Shown: positions 50,186 through 58,352 of the stretch, in pieces
Numbering within the stretch: position 1 is the first letter of the stretch
Layout of the letters: the number at the start of each line of letters is the position of its first letter
Assembly (NCBI GenBank): GCA_016218805.1
Contig: JACRCW010000071.1
Location: forward strand, 21,473-85,472
DNA from: Deltaproteobacteria bacterium
GTDB lineage: Bacteria; Myxococcota; JACRCW01
DNA length: 64,000 bases
Direction of reading: 5' to 3'
Position numbers and translations under genes: made by a program
The notes under the pieces: model-generated
What the model saw: only the letters and a program-made list of their open reading frames with translations
Told to the model about the DNA's origin: nothing
Databases searched by the model: none

Positions 50186-51577
50186 GTGACGGCAATCCAG
50201 TTTCTCGGCGCGGCGGGAACGGTGACGGGCAGCAGGCACCTGGTGGAGCACCGCGGCAAGCGCGTGCTGCTGGACTGCGGGCTGTTCCAGGGCATCAAGG
50301 AGCTGCGGCTGCGCAACTGGGAGCCGTTCCCCGTGGACGTGCAGTCCATTGACGCCATCGTGCTGTCGCACGCGCACATTGACCACAGCGGGTTCCTGCC
50401 GCGCGTGTACAAGGACGGCTACCGCGGGACGGTGTGGTGCACCTCCGCCACGCGGGACCTGCTGGCCATCATGTTGCCGGACTCCGGCCGCCTCCACGAG
50501 GAAGAAGCGTCCTACGCCAACAAGAAGGGCAGCAGCCGGCACAAGCCGGCCCTGCCGCTGTACACGGAGGAGGACGCACGCGCGTGCCTGTCGTTGTTGC
50601 GGCCGGTTGCGTACGACACGCCCACGCAGATTGTTCCCGACGTCACGCTGCGCATGGTGCGCGCGGGGCACATCCTGGGATCAGCCAGCGTGAACCTGGA
50701 CCTGGTGCGCGCGGGCGGCGGGGTGCACCGCTTCACGTTCTCCGGTGACCTGGGGCGCTATGACATGCCCATCATCACGGACCCCGCGCCCGCCCCGGAG
50801 GCGCACACGCTGCTGGTGGAGAGCACCTACGCCAACAAGTCCCACCAGGAGACGGACCCCAAGGTGGCCCTGCGTGACGAGGTGCTGCGCACGGTCCGCG
50901 AAAAAGGCGTGCTGCTCATCCCGGCGTTTGCCATTGGACGGACGCAGGACCTGCTGTACCACCTGCGGCAGCTGCAGTTGCGCAAGGAGATTCCCGCGCT
51001 GCCCATGTTTGTGGACAGCCCCATGGCGTCTGACGCCACGCCGCTGTACCTGCGCCACCGCGAAGAGCACGACGAGCACATGCAGGCCCACCTTGAGAAC
51101 GGTGACCGGCCGTTGAACCCGGAGCACGTGTCGTTTGTGCAGTCACGGCAGGACTCCAAGACGCTCAACGAGAAGAAGGGCCCGGCCATCATCATCTCCG
51201 CGTCAGGGATGGCGACGGGTGGACGCGTGATTCACCACCTGATGCGGCGCCTGCCCGACCCTTCCACGACGGTGCTGTTTGTTGGGTACCAGGCGGAAGG
51301 GACGCGCGGGCGGCGGTTGCTCAACGGGGAGCCCTCCGTCCGGATGTTTGGCGAGGACGTTCAGGTGCGCGCGCGCATTGCGCGGATTGAGGGCTTCAGC
51401 GCGCACGCAGACGCGGCGGAGGTGGACCGCTGGCTGGGATCCGTGCACACGCCGCCCACGCGGACGTTCTGCGTTCACGGGGAGCCCGCGGCGCTGGCGG
51501 CGGCGCGGGAGCGTCTTTCCGCCCGCGGGTGGAATGCCCTGGTTCCCGCACACGGCGAGCGCGTGGTGCTGGACTAG
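50186..51577 (+). CDS. Beta-CASP metallo-beta-lactamase-fold RNase
   Basis: A 463-residue cytoplasmic protein of the MBL/beta-CASP group that includes CPSF73-like RNA nucleases. Metal ligands: HAHIDH at 62-67, His in RAGHILGSASVNL, Asp in SGDLGRYDMPI. Beta-CASP blocks: LLVESTYANKSH, LIPAFAIGRTQDLLYHL, VDSPMA, IIISASGMATGGRVIHHL, and the C-terminal FSAHADAAEVDRW and CVHGEPAAL. The order and spacing match bacterial YSH1-type exonucleases. It starts with GTG preceded by CCGGAGG. It probably acts in RNA processing or decay. Its TAG overlaps the TAG of the convergent permease gene within one CTAG. Confidence 0.9.
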   Translation: MTAIQFLGAAGTVTGSRHLVEHRGKRVLLDCGLFQGIKELRLRNWEPFPVDVQSIDAIVLSHAHIDHSGFLPRVYKDGYRGTVWCTSATRDLLAIMLPDSGRLHEEEASYANKKGSSRHKPALPLYTEEDARACLSLLRPVAYDTPTQIVPDVTLRMVRAGHILGSASVNLDLVRAGGGVHRFTFSGDLGRYDMPIITDPAPAPEAHTLLVESTYANKSHQETDPKVALRDEVLRTVREKGVLLIPAFAIGRTQDLLYHLRQLQLRKEIPALPMFVDSPMASDATPLYLRHREEHDEHMQAHLENGDRPLNPEHVSFVQSRQDSKTLNEKKGPAIIISASGMATGGRVIHHLMRRLPDPSTTVLFVGYQAEGTRGRRLLNGEPSVRMFGEDVQVRARIARIEGFSAHADAAEVDRWLGSVHTPPTRTFCVHGEPAALAAARERLSARGWNALVPAHGERVVLD

Positions 51578-52629
51578 CGCCGGGACAGCGCGTCCACCGT
51601 CACCGCGGCGAGCAGCACCGCGCCGGTGGCCATGAACTTGGCCGCGGATCCCACCGCCAGCAGGTCCAGCCCGTTGGCAATGGTCCCCACGACGAGCGCA
51701 CCCAGCAGGCCCGACCACGCGCTGCCAGACCCGCCCTGCAGGCTGGTGCCGCCGATGACCGCCGCGGCCACAGCGTTGAGCAGCGTGTCGCCGCTGCCGG
51801 AGGACTGGTGCACAGCCAGCACGCGGGACGCAGCCAGCACACCGGACCACGCCGCCAGCGCTCCGGCCACTGCAAATGCCGCCGCGCGCACGCGCTCAAC
51901 GGGGATGCCCGCGCGGCGGGCCGCCTCCGCATTGCCACCCACCGCCACCAGATGCCGCCCGGCGCGCGTGCGGCGCAGCACCACATCCAGCGCCCACGCC
52001 AGCGCCACCAGCAACAGGAACCCCAGCGGCACGCCCCGGTCCGCCGCGAACACAACGAGCGCCACGCCGCACAGCACCGCGGGCAGCGCCGTCCGCGCCA
52101 GCCCCGCGTGGCGCGCGTGAAATCCCAGCGCCATGACCGCAACCGGTCCCACAAGCACCACCGGCACAAACGCACCGGCGAGCGCGACCAGCAGCGGGTC
52201 GCGCAGGTTGAGCGCCCCGGTGTCCCCCAGCACCAGCAGCAGTGCGCCCTGCCACGCCAGCAACCCACCCAGCGACACAACAAACGACGGAATGCGCACC
52301 CACGCGGACAGCGCGCCCTGGCCGAACCCCAGCGAGGCACCCAGCAGCGTGCCAGCCAGCAGCGCCCCCGGGGCGTTCCACCCGCGGGTCACCAGCACGG
52401 CGGTGACGGCGGCGCACAGCCCGGAGGTCGCGCCGGCGGCCAGGTCAATTTCGCCGGCGAGCAACACCACACCCAGCGCCGTCCCCAGCACGCCCAGCGC
52501 GGCCACCTGCCCGGCGAGGTTGGTGAGGTTCAGCGCGGTGAGGAAGTTGGGGTTGAGCGCCTGGAACAGCAGCCACAGGGCGGCGGTTCCCAACACCAGC
52601 GGGAGCGCCCCGCGCGGCACGCGCTTCAC
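51574..52629 (-). CDS. xylH: Xylose-type ABC transporter permease
   Basis: A 351-residue inner-membrane protein with about ten hydrophobic helices, of the ribose/xylose (BPD_transp_2) permease family. The signature region GNAEAARRAGIPVERVRAAAF (the EAA-like cytoplasmic loop) and AVIGGTSLQGGSGSAWSGLLGALVVGTIANGLDLL are diagnostic. It starts with GTG overlapping the stop of the ATPase gene (GTGA). Length is shorter than E. coli XylH (393). The XylF-like binding protein in the same operon suggests D-xylose, though other pentoses are possible. The last of three coupled genes. Confidence 0.85.
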   Translation of the reverse strand: MKRVPRGALPLVLGTAALWLLFQALNPNFLTALNLTNLAGQVAALGVLGTALGVVLLAGEIDLAAGATSGLCAAVTAVLVTRGWNAPGALLAGTLLGASLGFGQGALSAWVRIPSFVVSLGGLLAWQGALLLVLGDTGALNLRDPLLVALAGAFVPVVLVGPVAVMALGFHARHAGLARTALPAVLCGVALVVFAADRGVPLGFLLLVALAWALDVVLRRTRAGRHLVAVGGNAEAARRAGIPVERVRAAAFAVAGALAAWSGVLAASRVLAVHQSSGSGDTLLNAVAAAVIGGTSLQGGSGSAWSGLLGALVVGTIANGLDLLAVGSAAKFMATGAVLLAAVTVDALSRR

Positions 52630-53372
52630 GCGGCGGTCTCCGTCGTTGTCGCGCCGGTGATCTCCGCCACCACGCGCTCCCGGGTGACCGCGTCACGCCG
52701 GTGGAGTCCCACCACGCGGCCGTGGCGCAGCACCAGCACCCGGTCCGCCACCGCCAGGACGTCCGCAAGGTTGTGACTGACCAGCATGATTCCCACGCCG
52801 CCGTCACGCAGGCCGCGCACCACCCGGAGCACTTCGTCCGCCTGCCGGACGCCCAGCGCCGCGGTGGGCTCGTCCAGCAGGACCACGCGCGGGTTGCCCA
52901 GCATGGCGCGCGCCACGGCGATGCACTGGCGTTGCCCGCCGGAGAGTGTCTCGACGGGAAGGCGCAGGTCCGGGAGCGTGACGCCCAGGCGCCCCAGCAC
53001 CGCCCGGGTTGCCTGTTCCATGGCGGGCTCATCCAGCAGGCCGCGCCGCACGCGTTCCCGGCCCAGGAACAGGTTGGCCACCGTGTCCAGGTTCCCGCAC
53101 AGCGCCAGGTCCTGGTGCACGGTCTCCACGCCGGCGCGGCGGGCGTCCGCGGGCGTGCGGAACCGGACCGGGTTGCCGTCCAGCAGCAGCGTGCCGTCGT
53201 CAGGCGGGGTGCTGCCATGGAGCACGCGGAACAGCGTCGTCTTGCCCGCGCCGTTGTCGCCCACCACGGCCAGCACCTCACCGGCGTGCAGCGTGAAGGA
53301 CGCCCCCGCCAGTGCCTCCACCGCCCCAAAGCCACGGGTCAGCCCGCGCGCCTCCAGCAGCGGCGCGGTCAC
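52626..53372 (-). CDS. xylG: Xylose-type ABC transporter ATPase, single domain
   Basis: A 248-residue ATPase with Walker A GDNGAGKTT (38-46), Q-loop VHQDLA, signature LSGGQ (143-147), Walker B VVLLDEPT (163-170) and H-loop SHN. It energises the XylH permease. Classical XylG/RbsA proteins are fused tandem ATPases of about 500 residues; this one has a single nucleotide-binding domain, so it would work as a homodimer, as in some FrcA-type systems. The GTG at 53372 overlaps the stop of xylF (GTGA); its own stop overlaps xylH. Confidence 0.85.
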   Translation of the reverse strand: MTAPLLEARGLTRGFGAVEALAGASFTLHAGEVLAVVGDNGAGKTTLFRVLHGSTPPDDGTLLLDGNPVRFRTPADARRAGVETVHQDLALCGNLDTVANLFLGRERVRRGLLDEPAMEQATRAVLGRLGVTLPDLRLPVETLSGGQRQCIAVARAMLGNPRVVLLDEPTAALGVRQADEVLRVVRGLRDGGVGIMLVSHNLADVLAVADRVLVLRHGRVVGLHRRDAVTRERVVAEITGATTTETAA

Positions 53373-54445
53373 GGGATGCCCAGCTCCCGGCAGGCGGCGG
53401 CGGTGTCGCCGGAGCACACGTCCGCCGTCTTCCAGAAACCGTCCTTGATGACGGTGTCCTTCACGTTGGCGCGCGTGACCACCACCGGCTCCAGCAGCAG
53501 CGCCGGGACCCGTGCGCGGCCGTTGTCCACGCGCGCGCGGTACGCGGGCTCGTTGGCCACGGCGGCGGGCGCCAGCGCCCCGGTGGCCAGGCGGAAGGCC
53601 AATTCCGCGGCGGCTTCCGCTTCCGGCCGGATGGCCTTGTACACCGTCAACGCCTGCTCCCCGACGAGAATCCGCTGGATGGCCGCCAGCTCCGCGTCCT
53701 GGCCGGTGACCGGCGGCAGCGGCGAGACACCCGCCGCCTTGAGCGCCGCAATGACGCCGCCCGCGGTGCCGTCATTGGCCGCGTACACGCCGTCCACCTT
53801 GTTGCCCAGCGCGGTGAGCGCCTGCTGCATCTGCGCCTGCGCCTTGTCGGGACTCCAGTCGGGTGTGTCGTATTCGCGTGTGACGGTGACCTTGCCGTCC
53901 AGCACGGCATGCGCGCCGCGCTTGAACATCCCCGCGTTGTTGTCCGTGGGTGACCCGTTGATCATCACCACGGATGCGCCGGCGCGGCCGCCCAATGCGC
54001 GCAGCAGTCCCTCCGCCTGCAGGCGCCCCACGCGCTCGTTGTCAAATGAGATGTACGCCGTCACGGCGTCGGTTCCCTTGATGAGCCGGTCGTACGCCAC
54101 CACGGGCACGCCGCGCGCGCGCGCCAGGTCCGCCACCGCCGCCGCGGCATCCGAATCCACCGGGTCCAGCACCAGCACGCGCGCACCGTTGGCCAGCGCG
54201 GCCTCCGCCTGGGTGCGCTGCGCCAGCGGATCCTGGTTGGCGTTGCCGTACAGGATGTCGTCGGGCTTCATGCCCAGCGCGGTGAGCCGGGCCCGGAAGT
54301 GCGGCCAGTCCTGCGTTTCGTACCGGGCTGTCTTGGATTCCGGCAGCAGCAGCGCCACCCGCGGAGCCGTGGCGGCCTCCCGCCGGCACGCTGCCCCGGA
54401 CACCACCGCCGCCGCCGCCACCACCACCCAGCCAATCTGGCGCAT
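53369..54445 (-). CDS. xylF: Xylose-binding lipoprotein of an ABC transporter
   Basis: A 358-residue periplasmic-binding protein with a lipoprotein signal (lipobox SGAAC, Cys20) in place of the free signal peptide of E. coli XylF. The mature part has the type I binding fold: VALLLPESKTARYETQDWPHF, VLVLDPVDSDAAAAVADLARARGVPVVAYDRLIKG, INGSPTDNNAGMFKRGAH, DWSPDKAQAQMQQAL, VYAANDGTAGGVIAALKAAG and VTGQDAELAAIQRILVGEQ, matching XylF closely. A C-terminal Cys pair (CSGDTAAAC) could form a disulfide. GGGAGG precedes the ATG. First gene of the xylFGH operon. Confidence 0.88.
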   Translation of the reverse strand: MRQIGWVVVAAAAVVSGAACRREAATAPRVALLLPESKTARYETQDWPHFRARLTALGMKPDDILYGNANQDPLAQRTQAEAALANGARVLVLDPVDSDAAAAVADLARARGVPVVAYDRLIKGTDAVTAYISFDNERVGRLQAEGLLRALGGRAGASVVMINGSPTDNNAGMFKRGAHAVLDGKVTVTREYDTPDWSPDKAQAQMQQALTALGNKVDGVYAANDGTAGGVIAALKAAGVSPLPPVTGQDAELAAIQRILVGEQALTVYKAIRPEAEAAAELAFRLATGALAPAAVANEPAYRARVDNGRARVPALLLEPVVVTRANVKDTVIKDGFWKTADVCSGDTAAACRELGIP

Positions 54446-54531
54446 GCCGCCTCCCGGTTGGGCCGACGTGTAGACCAGCGCACCGCTTGAACGCACCCGC
54501 CCCTGTGGCAGCGTGCGCGGCGGAGGTGCCC

Positions 54532-55296
54532 ATGCAGCCGGTCATCGTGGAGCGGGAGGGGGAGGTCACCGTCGTCGTCATCAACCGCCCGGAGGCGCGC
54601 AACGCGGTGGATGGGCCCACCGGGAAGGCGCTCACGGACGCGTTTGTGGCGTTTGACGCGGATGCGGAAGCCCGCGTGGCTGTGCTGTGCGGCGCGGGCG
54701 GGACGTTCTGTGCGGGGGCGGACCTCAAGGCGGTGGGCACGGAGCGCCAGAACCGCGTGGAGCCGGACGGGCACGGGCCGCTGGGACCGTCGCGCTTGTG
54801 GCTGTCCAAGCCGGTCATCGCCGCGGTGGACGGGCACGCGGTGGCCGGTGGGCTGGAACTGGCGCTGTGGTGTGACCTGCGCGTGGCTGAGCAGGACGCC
54901 GTGTTTGGCGTGTTCTGCCGCCGCTGGGGCGTGCCGCTGATTGACGGGGGGACCTTCCGCCTGCCTCGGCTCATCGGGCTGTCGCGCGCGCTGGACCTGG
55001 TGCTCACCGGGCGCGGCGTCGGCGCCGCGGAGGCGCTGCAGATGGGGCTGTGCAACCGCGTCGTGGGCAAGGGGAGGGCGCGTGCGGAGGCGGTGGCGCT
55101 TGCGCGGGAGATGGCCGCGTTCCCGCAGGCGTGCCTGCGCGCGGACCGGGAGAGCACCTACCGCGGGTTTGACCTCCCGGCTGACCAGGCGCTCCGCGCG
55201 GAGTTTGAGCGCGGTGTGCCGGCGCTGCTGGCGGAGGGCGTGGGCGGTGCGGGCCGGTTTGCCGCAGGCGCCGGGCGCCACGGACAGCGCGCGTGA
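54532..55296 (+). CDS. Enoyl-CoA hydratase/isomerase (crotonase) family protein
   Basis: A 254-residue crotonase-fold protein. NRPEARNAV, FCAGADLKAV (59-68) and DGHAVAGGLELALWCDLRVA (100-119) form the CoA site and oxyanion hole. Glu109 corresponds to the first catalytic Glu of enoyl-CoA hydratase, but the second (normally in FGxPE) is replaced: this stretch reads FGVFCRRWGVP. Hydration of enoyl-CoA by the textbook mechanism is therefore doubtful, and another crotonase reaction is possible. GGAGGTG precedes the ATG. It is divergent from xylF; no neighbouring fatty-acid genes indicate a pathway. Confidence 0.85.
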   Translation: MQPVIVEREGEVTVVVINRPEARNAVDGPTGKALTDAFVAFDADAEARVAVLCGAGGTFCAGADLKAVGTERQNRVEPDGHGPLGPSRLWLSKPVIAAVDGHAVAGGLELALWCDLRVAEQDAVFGVFCRRWGVPLIDGGTFRLPRLIGLSRALDLVLTGRGVGAAEALQMGLCNRVVGKGRARAEAVALAREMAAFPQACLRADRESTYRGFDLPADQALRAEFERGVPALLAEGVGGAGRFAAGAGRHGQRA

Positions 55297-55302
55297 GCTG
55301 CG

Positions 55303-57078
55303 TCAGCGCCGTGCGCCGGAGACGTGGTCCACCTTGAAGACAAACACGTCCTGTTGGCCCGTCGCGGCGTGGCCGTCCCACGCCCCCTGCGCGTCCCCCA
55401 CCGCGAACACGTCCCCGTCCGTATTCACAGCCAGGCCGTTGACGCCGTCCGGCTGAGCGCTCCCGGCCTGCACCGTCCACACGGTGGCGCCCACCGGGTC
55501 CAGCGCGTGCAGGTAGGCATCCGTGCCGCCCGCTGAGGCGTGCCCCACAAGCGTGCCCGCCGTGTGCCCGCCGATGACCAGGTTCCCCGCACCGTCGATG
55601 ATCGCCGTGTAGCAGCGCTCGCGCGCCGCGGTCCCCAGCACGCGCACCCAGCTCACCGCAAAGGTGCTGTCCAGCGCAGCCACCAGGCAGTCGTCCTCCG
55701 TCCCGTGCAGCGTCTCGCCCATGACGTCGCTGCTGGAGGTGTACCCGACCAGGTAGAACGCGTCGCCGGTGGCGGGCTGCTGCAGGCTGAACGCGCGGTC
55801 CGGACCGGCGCCGCCCAGTTGCAGCACCACCGTGGGGTTGGCGCTGGGCGCGGTGAACCTGGTCAGTGTGGCGTCCTGCAATCCCTGGCTGGCGGCGCCC
55901 ATCAGTCCGGCGGTGTAGCCCGCCACCAGCGTGCCGGTCGGCCCGGCCACGCAGCCCGTGGCCGCGTCATACGCGCCGCTCCCCCACAGCGCGGTCCACG
56001 CCACCGCCGGGGCGCCTTCCACATCCAACACCATGATGAACTGGTCACTGCCACCGCCCGCGTTGGTCTGTCCGCCCAGCGATCCGCCTGCGGCACCGGT
56101 GACGCAGACCTGCGGCGTGTTCCCTTTCAGCAGTGACGCGCCCAGCACAAAGTCCTCGCCGTCACCACCCGCCTGCAGCACGGCGGTGCGCGCGCCGTCC
56201 GTTTGCCGGTGCACCGCCAGGAACACGTCATGCGCGCCGGCGGACGTCTGGCCGGTGAAGGTCCCCGCCGTATGGCCCACCACCAGCAGCGAATCCCCCC
56301 GCACCAGCAGGAACGCTGCGGTATCCGCGCCGGTGGTCCCGTCCTGCGCCACCCACGTGAGCTGGCCGTACGGATCAAAGCGCGCCACAAAGTAGTCCGC
56401 GCCGCCGTGCGGCGTGGCGCCCGGCATGGTCCCAGCGGTCTCCCCCACCACGAACACCGTGCCGTCCGCCAGGACTTTCACATCCCAGCCCGTCTCATCC
56501 GCCGTCGTGCCCCCCGCCAGGCTGTCGGCCGGGAGCGCCAGGGTGGCGGACGCGGTGCCCCCCGCCGCGTCAGACGCGGTGACGGTGGCCGGGCCGGCCG
56601 TCCACGTCCGCCGGTAGGTCCCGTCCGCGTCCAGCCGCCCCGGCCCGGACAACGCGTACGAATAAGGAGGCACCCCGCCGGTACCCTGGAAGCGGATGCT
56701 CCCGCCCAGCCGCGCGGTGCCGGACGCGGGGCTGATGCCCAGCGGCAGCGGTCCACTGCTGGAGGCTGCACCGGACGAGGATGCGCCCGACCCGGCCGCG
56801 GAGGCTGACGACGGCCCCGCCGTGGACCCGCCGCCCCACGACGTGGAGTCCACCGTGGACGACGACACCGACACGCTTCCGGACGACGAACCCGGGGCGC
56901 GCGCCGCGCACACGCCGTCCTGGCAGCCCTTGCCGCGGCCGCAGTCCGTGTCGTTGTTGCACCGCTCCACGCACTGCCCGCCGACGGCGACCTGGTCCTC
57001 CGAGCAGCGGGGACCGCATCCGGATAGCCACGCCATCGACGCGACGCACACGCAGGCAGACGCGGAGGCTCGCCACAT
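55303..57078 (-). CDS. SBBP-like beta-propeller lipoprotein
   Basis: A 591-residue surface lipoprotein: lipobox LSGC with Cys21, then a Cys-rich stretch (about 25-58, CNNDTDCGRGKGCQDGVC) of the kind common after myxobacterial lipoboxes, and a Ser/Gly linker (to about 115). A small Ig-like domain follows (GISPASGTARLGGSIRFQGTGG). From about 205 there are repeats of about 50-60 residues with the pattern VVGETAGT/VVGHTAGT/VAGYTAGL/IGGHTAGT and D-x-F-hydrophobic strands, typical of SBBP-type beta-propellers. It probably binds ligands or partners outside the cell; no catalytic motif was seen. Convergent with the crotonase (6 bp). Confidence 0.78.
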   Translation of the reverse strand: MWRASASACVCVASMAWLSGCGPRCSEDQVAVGGQCVERCNNDTDCGRGKGCQDGVCAARAPGSSSGSVSVSSSTVDSTSWGGGSTAGPSSASAAGSGASSSGAASSSGPLPLGISPASGTARLGGSIRFQGTGGVPPYSYALSGPGRLDADGTYRRTWTAGPATVTASDAAGGTASATLALPADSLAGGTTADETGWDVKVLADGTVFVVGETAGTMPGATPHGGADYFVARFDPYGQLTWVAQDGTTGADTAAFLLVRGDSLLVVGHTAGTFTGQTSAGAHDVFLAVHRQTDGARTAVLQAGGDGEDFVLGASLLKGNTPQVCVTGAAGGSLGGQTNAGGGSDQFIMVLDVEGAPAVAWTALWGSGAYDAATGCVAGPTGTLVAGYTAGLMGAASQGLQDATLTRFTAPSANPTVVLQLGGAGPDRAFSLQQPATGDAFYLVGYTSSSDVMGETLHGTEDDCLVAALDSTFAVSWVRVLGTAARERCYTAIIDGAGNLVIGGHTAGTLVGHASAGGTDAYLHALDPVGATVWTVQAGSAQPDGVNGLAVNTDGDVFAVGDAQGAWDGHAATGQQDVFVFKVDHVSGARR

Positions 57079-57200
57079 GGTGCCCGAGTCTAGTGCGGAC
57101 CCGCCGGACTGCCCACGCCTCATTCCGTGCCGCCGCGTGCGCCGCACTTGCGGCGGTCAGCCCTTGCCGGCGCGCCGGGCCGCCGCCCACTGTGCGCCGC

Positions 57201-58220
57201 ATGTGCGCTGCCCCCGCGTTGGACCGCGTCCGCGGCCTGCTCCTGGGAACCGCCGTGGGTGACGCGCTGGGCCTGCCTGCGGAGGGCCTCTCGCCCCGCA
57301 CCATCGCGCGGCGGTTTGGCGCGCTGGACCGCTACCGCCTGCTCGGCCGCACCGGGTTTGTTTCAGATGACACGGAGCAGGCCGCGCTGGTGGCGCAGTC
57401 ACTGTTACACGCCCGCGGTGACGTGGACGCCGCACGGCGGGCGTTCCGCGCCGCGCTCCGCGGTTGGTTCCTGTGCCTGCCGTTTGGGATTGGCCTGGCC
57501 ACGCTGCGGGCCTGCCTGCGCCTGCTGCTGGGCCTGCAGCGCAGCGGCGTGCACAGCGCGGGCAACGGTGCGGCCATGCGGATGGCCGTGGTGGGCGCCT
57601 ACGCGTGGGCGGATGTGGAACTGCGTCGCCGGCTCGCCACCGCGCTGGCGGAGGTCACCCACCTGGACGAGCGCGCGGTGGAGGGCGCGGTCTTCGTGGC
57701 CTCCGTGGCGGCGGGCTGCCTGGTTGCGGCGGCGCCGGCGGACCGGCAGCAGGCCGTTGCACACGCCGTGGCCGCGGTGCGCGCGCCTGAACTGCGAACC
57801 GCGCTTCAACGCGCCCTGGCGCTGGCGGACGCCCGCGCGCAGGACGCCGCGCACGAACTGGGAACGGACGGCTTTGTCCTGCGGAGCCTGCCGTGGGCCA
57901 CCTGGTGCCTGCTCACCCATGGTGACCGCCCCGTGGAAGCGCTGCGCGTGTGCATCCGCGGCGGCGGAGACACGGACACCAACGCGGCCATCCTGGGCGC
58001 GTGGCTGGGCGCGCTGCACGGTGCCGCCGCCCTCCCGGAACCGCTGGTGACGTCGCTGGCGCCCGGTCCCTTTGGCCGGGACCACCTGGATGCGCTGGCC
58101 GGGGCGCTGTGCGCGGGCACGCCGCCCCCGCGCTACCGGCGCGTGCTGGCGCTGCTGCGCAACCTGGCGCTGTACCCGGTGATCCTGGCGCACGGATTCC
58201 GCCGCCTGCTGCCGTTCTGA
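57201..58220 (+). CDS. ADP-ribosylglycohydrolase family protein
   Basis: A 339-residue protein with the family's metal-binding blocks: GLLLGTAVGDALGLPAEG (12-29), SDDTEQA (55-61, the first metal loop) and GGGDTDTNAAILGAWLGALHGA (about 254-275, the second). HSAGNGAAMRM near 115 is the usual central helix start. Family members remove ADP-ribose from modified proteins or other targets using Mg2+. No ADP-ribosyltransferase or toxin partner is nearby. It has no signal peptide. The ATG at 57201 is divergent from the SBBP lipoprotein (122 bp). Confidence 0.9.
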   Translation: MCAAPALDRVRGLLLGTAVGDALGLPAEGLSPRTIARRFGALDRYRLLGRTGFVSDDTEQAALVAQSLLHARGDVDAARRAFRAALRGWFLCLPFGIGLATLRACLRLLLGLQRSGVHSAGNGAAMRMAVVGAYAWADVELRRRLATALAEVTHLDERAVEGAVFVASVAAGCLVAAAPADRQQAVAHAVAAVRAPELRTALQRALALADARAQDAAHELGTDGFVLRSLPWATWCLLTHGDRPVEALRVCIRGGGDTDTNAAILGAWLGALHGAAALPEPLVTSLAPGPFGRDHLDALAGALCAGTPPPRYRRVLALLRNLALYPVILAHGFRRLLPF

Positions 58221-58352
58221 GACGGGCCCGCCGCGTTCTGCAGATTCCACGGCATTGGGGCGCGTGCGCCCGCTCCGCCGTTGGCAGGCGGGTTGCTTTG
58301 TCCTCCGTTGACGGCCGCGCCCCTCCCGGGCTGCCGGCCGCACGAGGACCCC

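Noticed and set aside
57201..58220. ADP-ribosylglycohydrolase as part of an ADP-ribosylation toxin or DarTG/DraTG-like module
   Set aside because: Neither neighbour has an ADP-ribosyltransferase motif; no partner can be shown.
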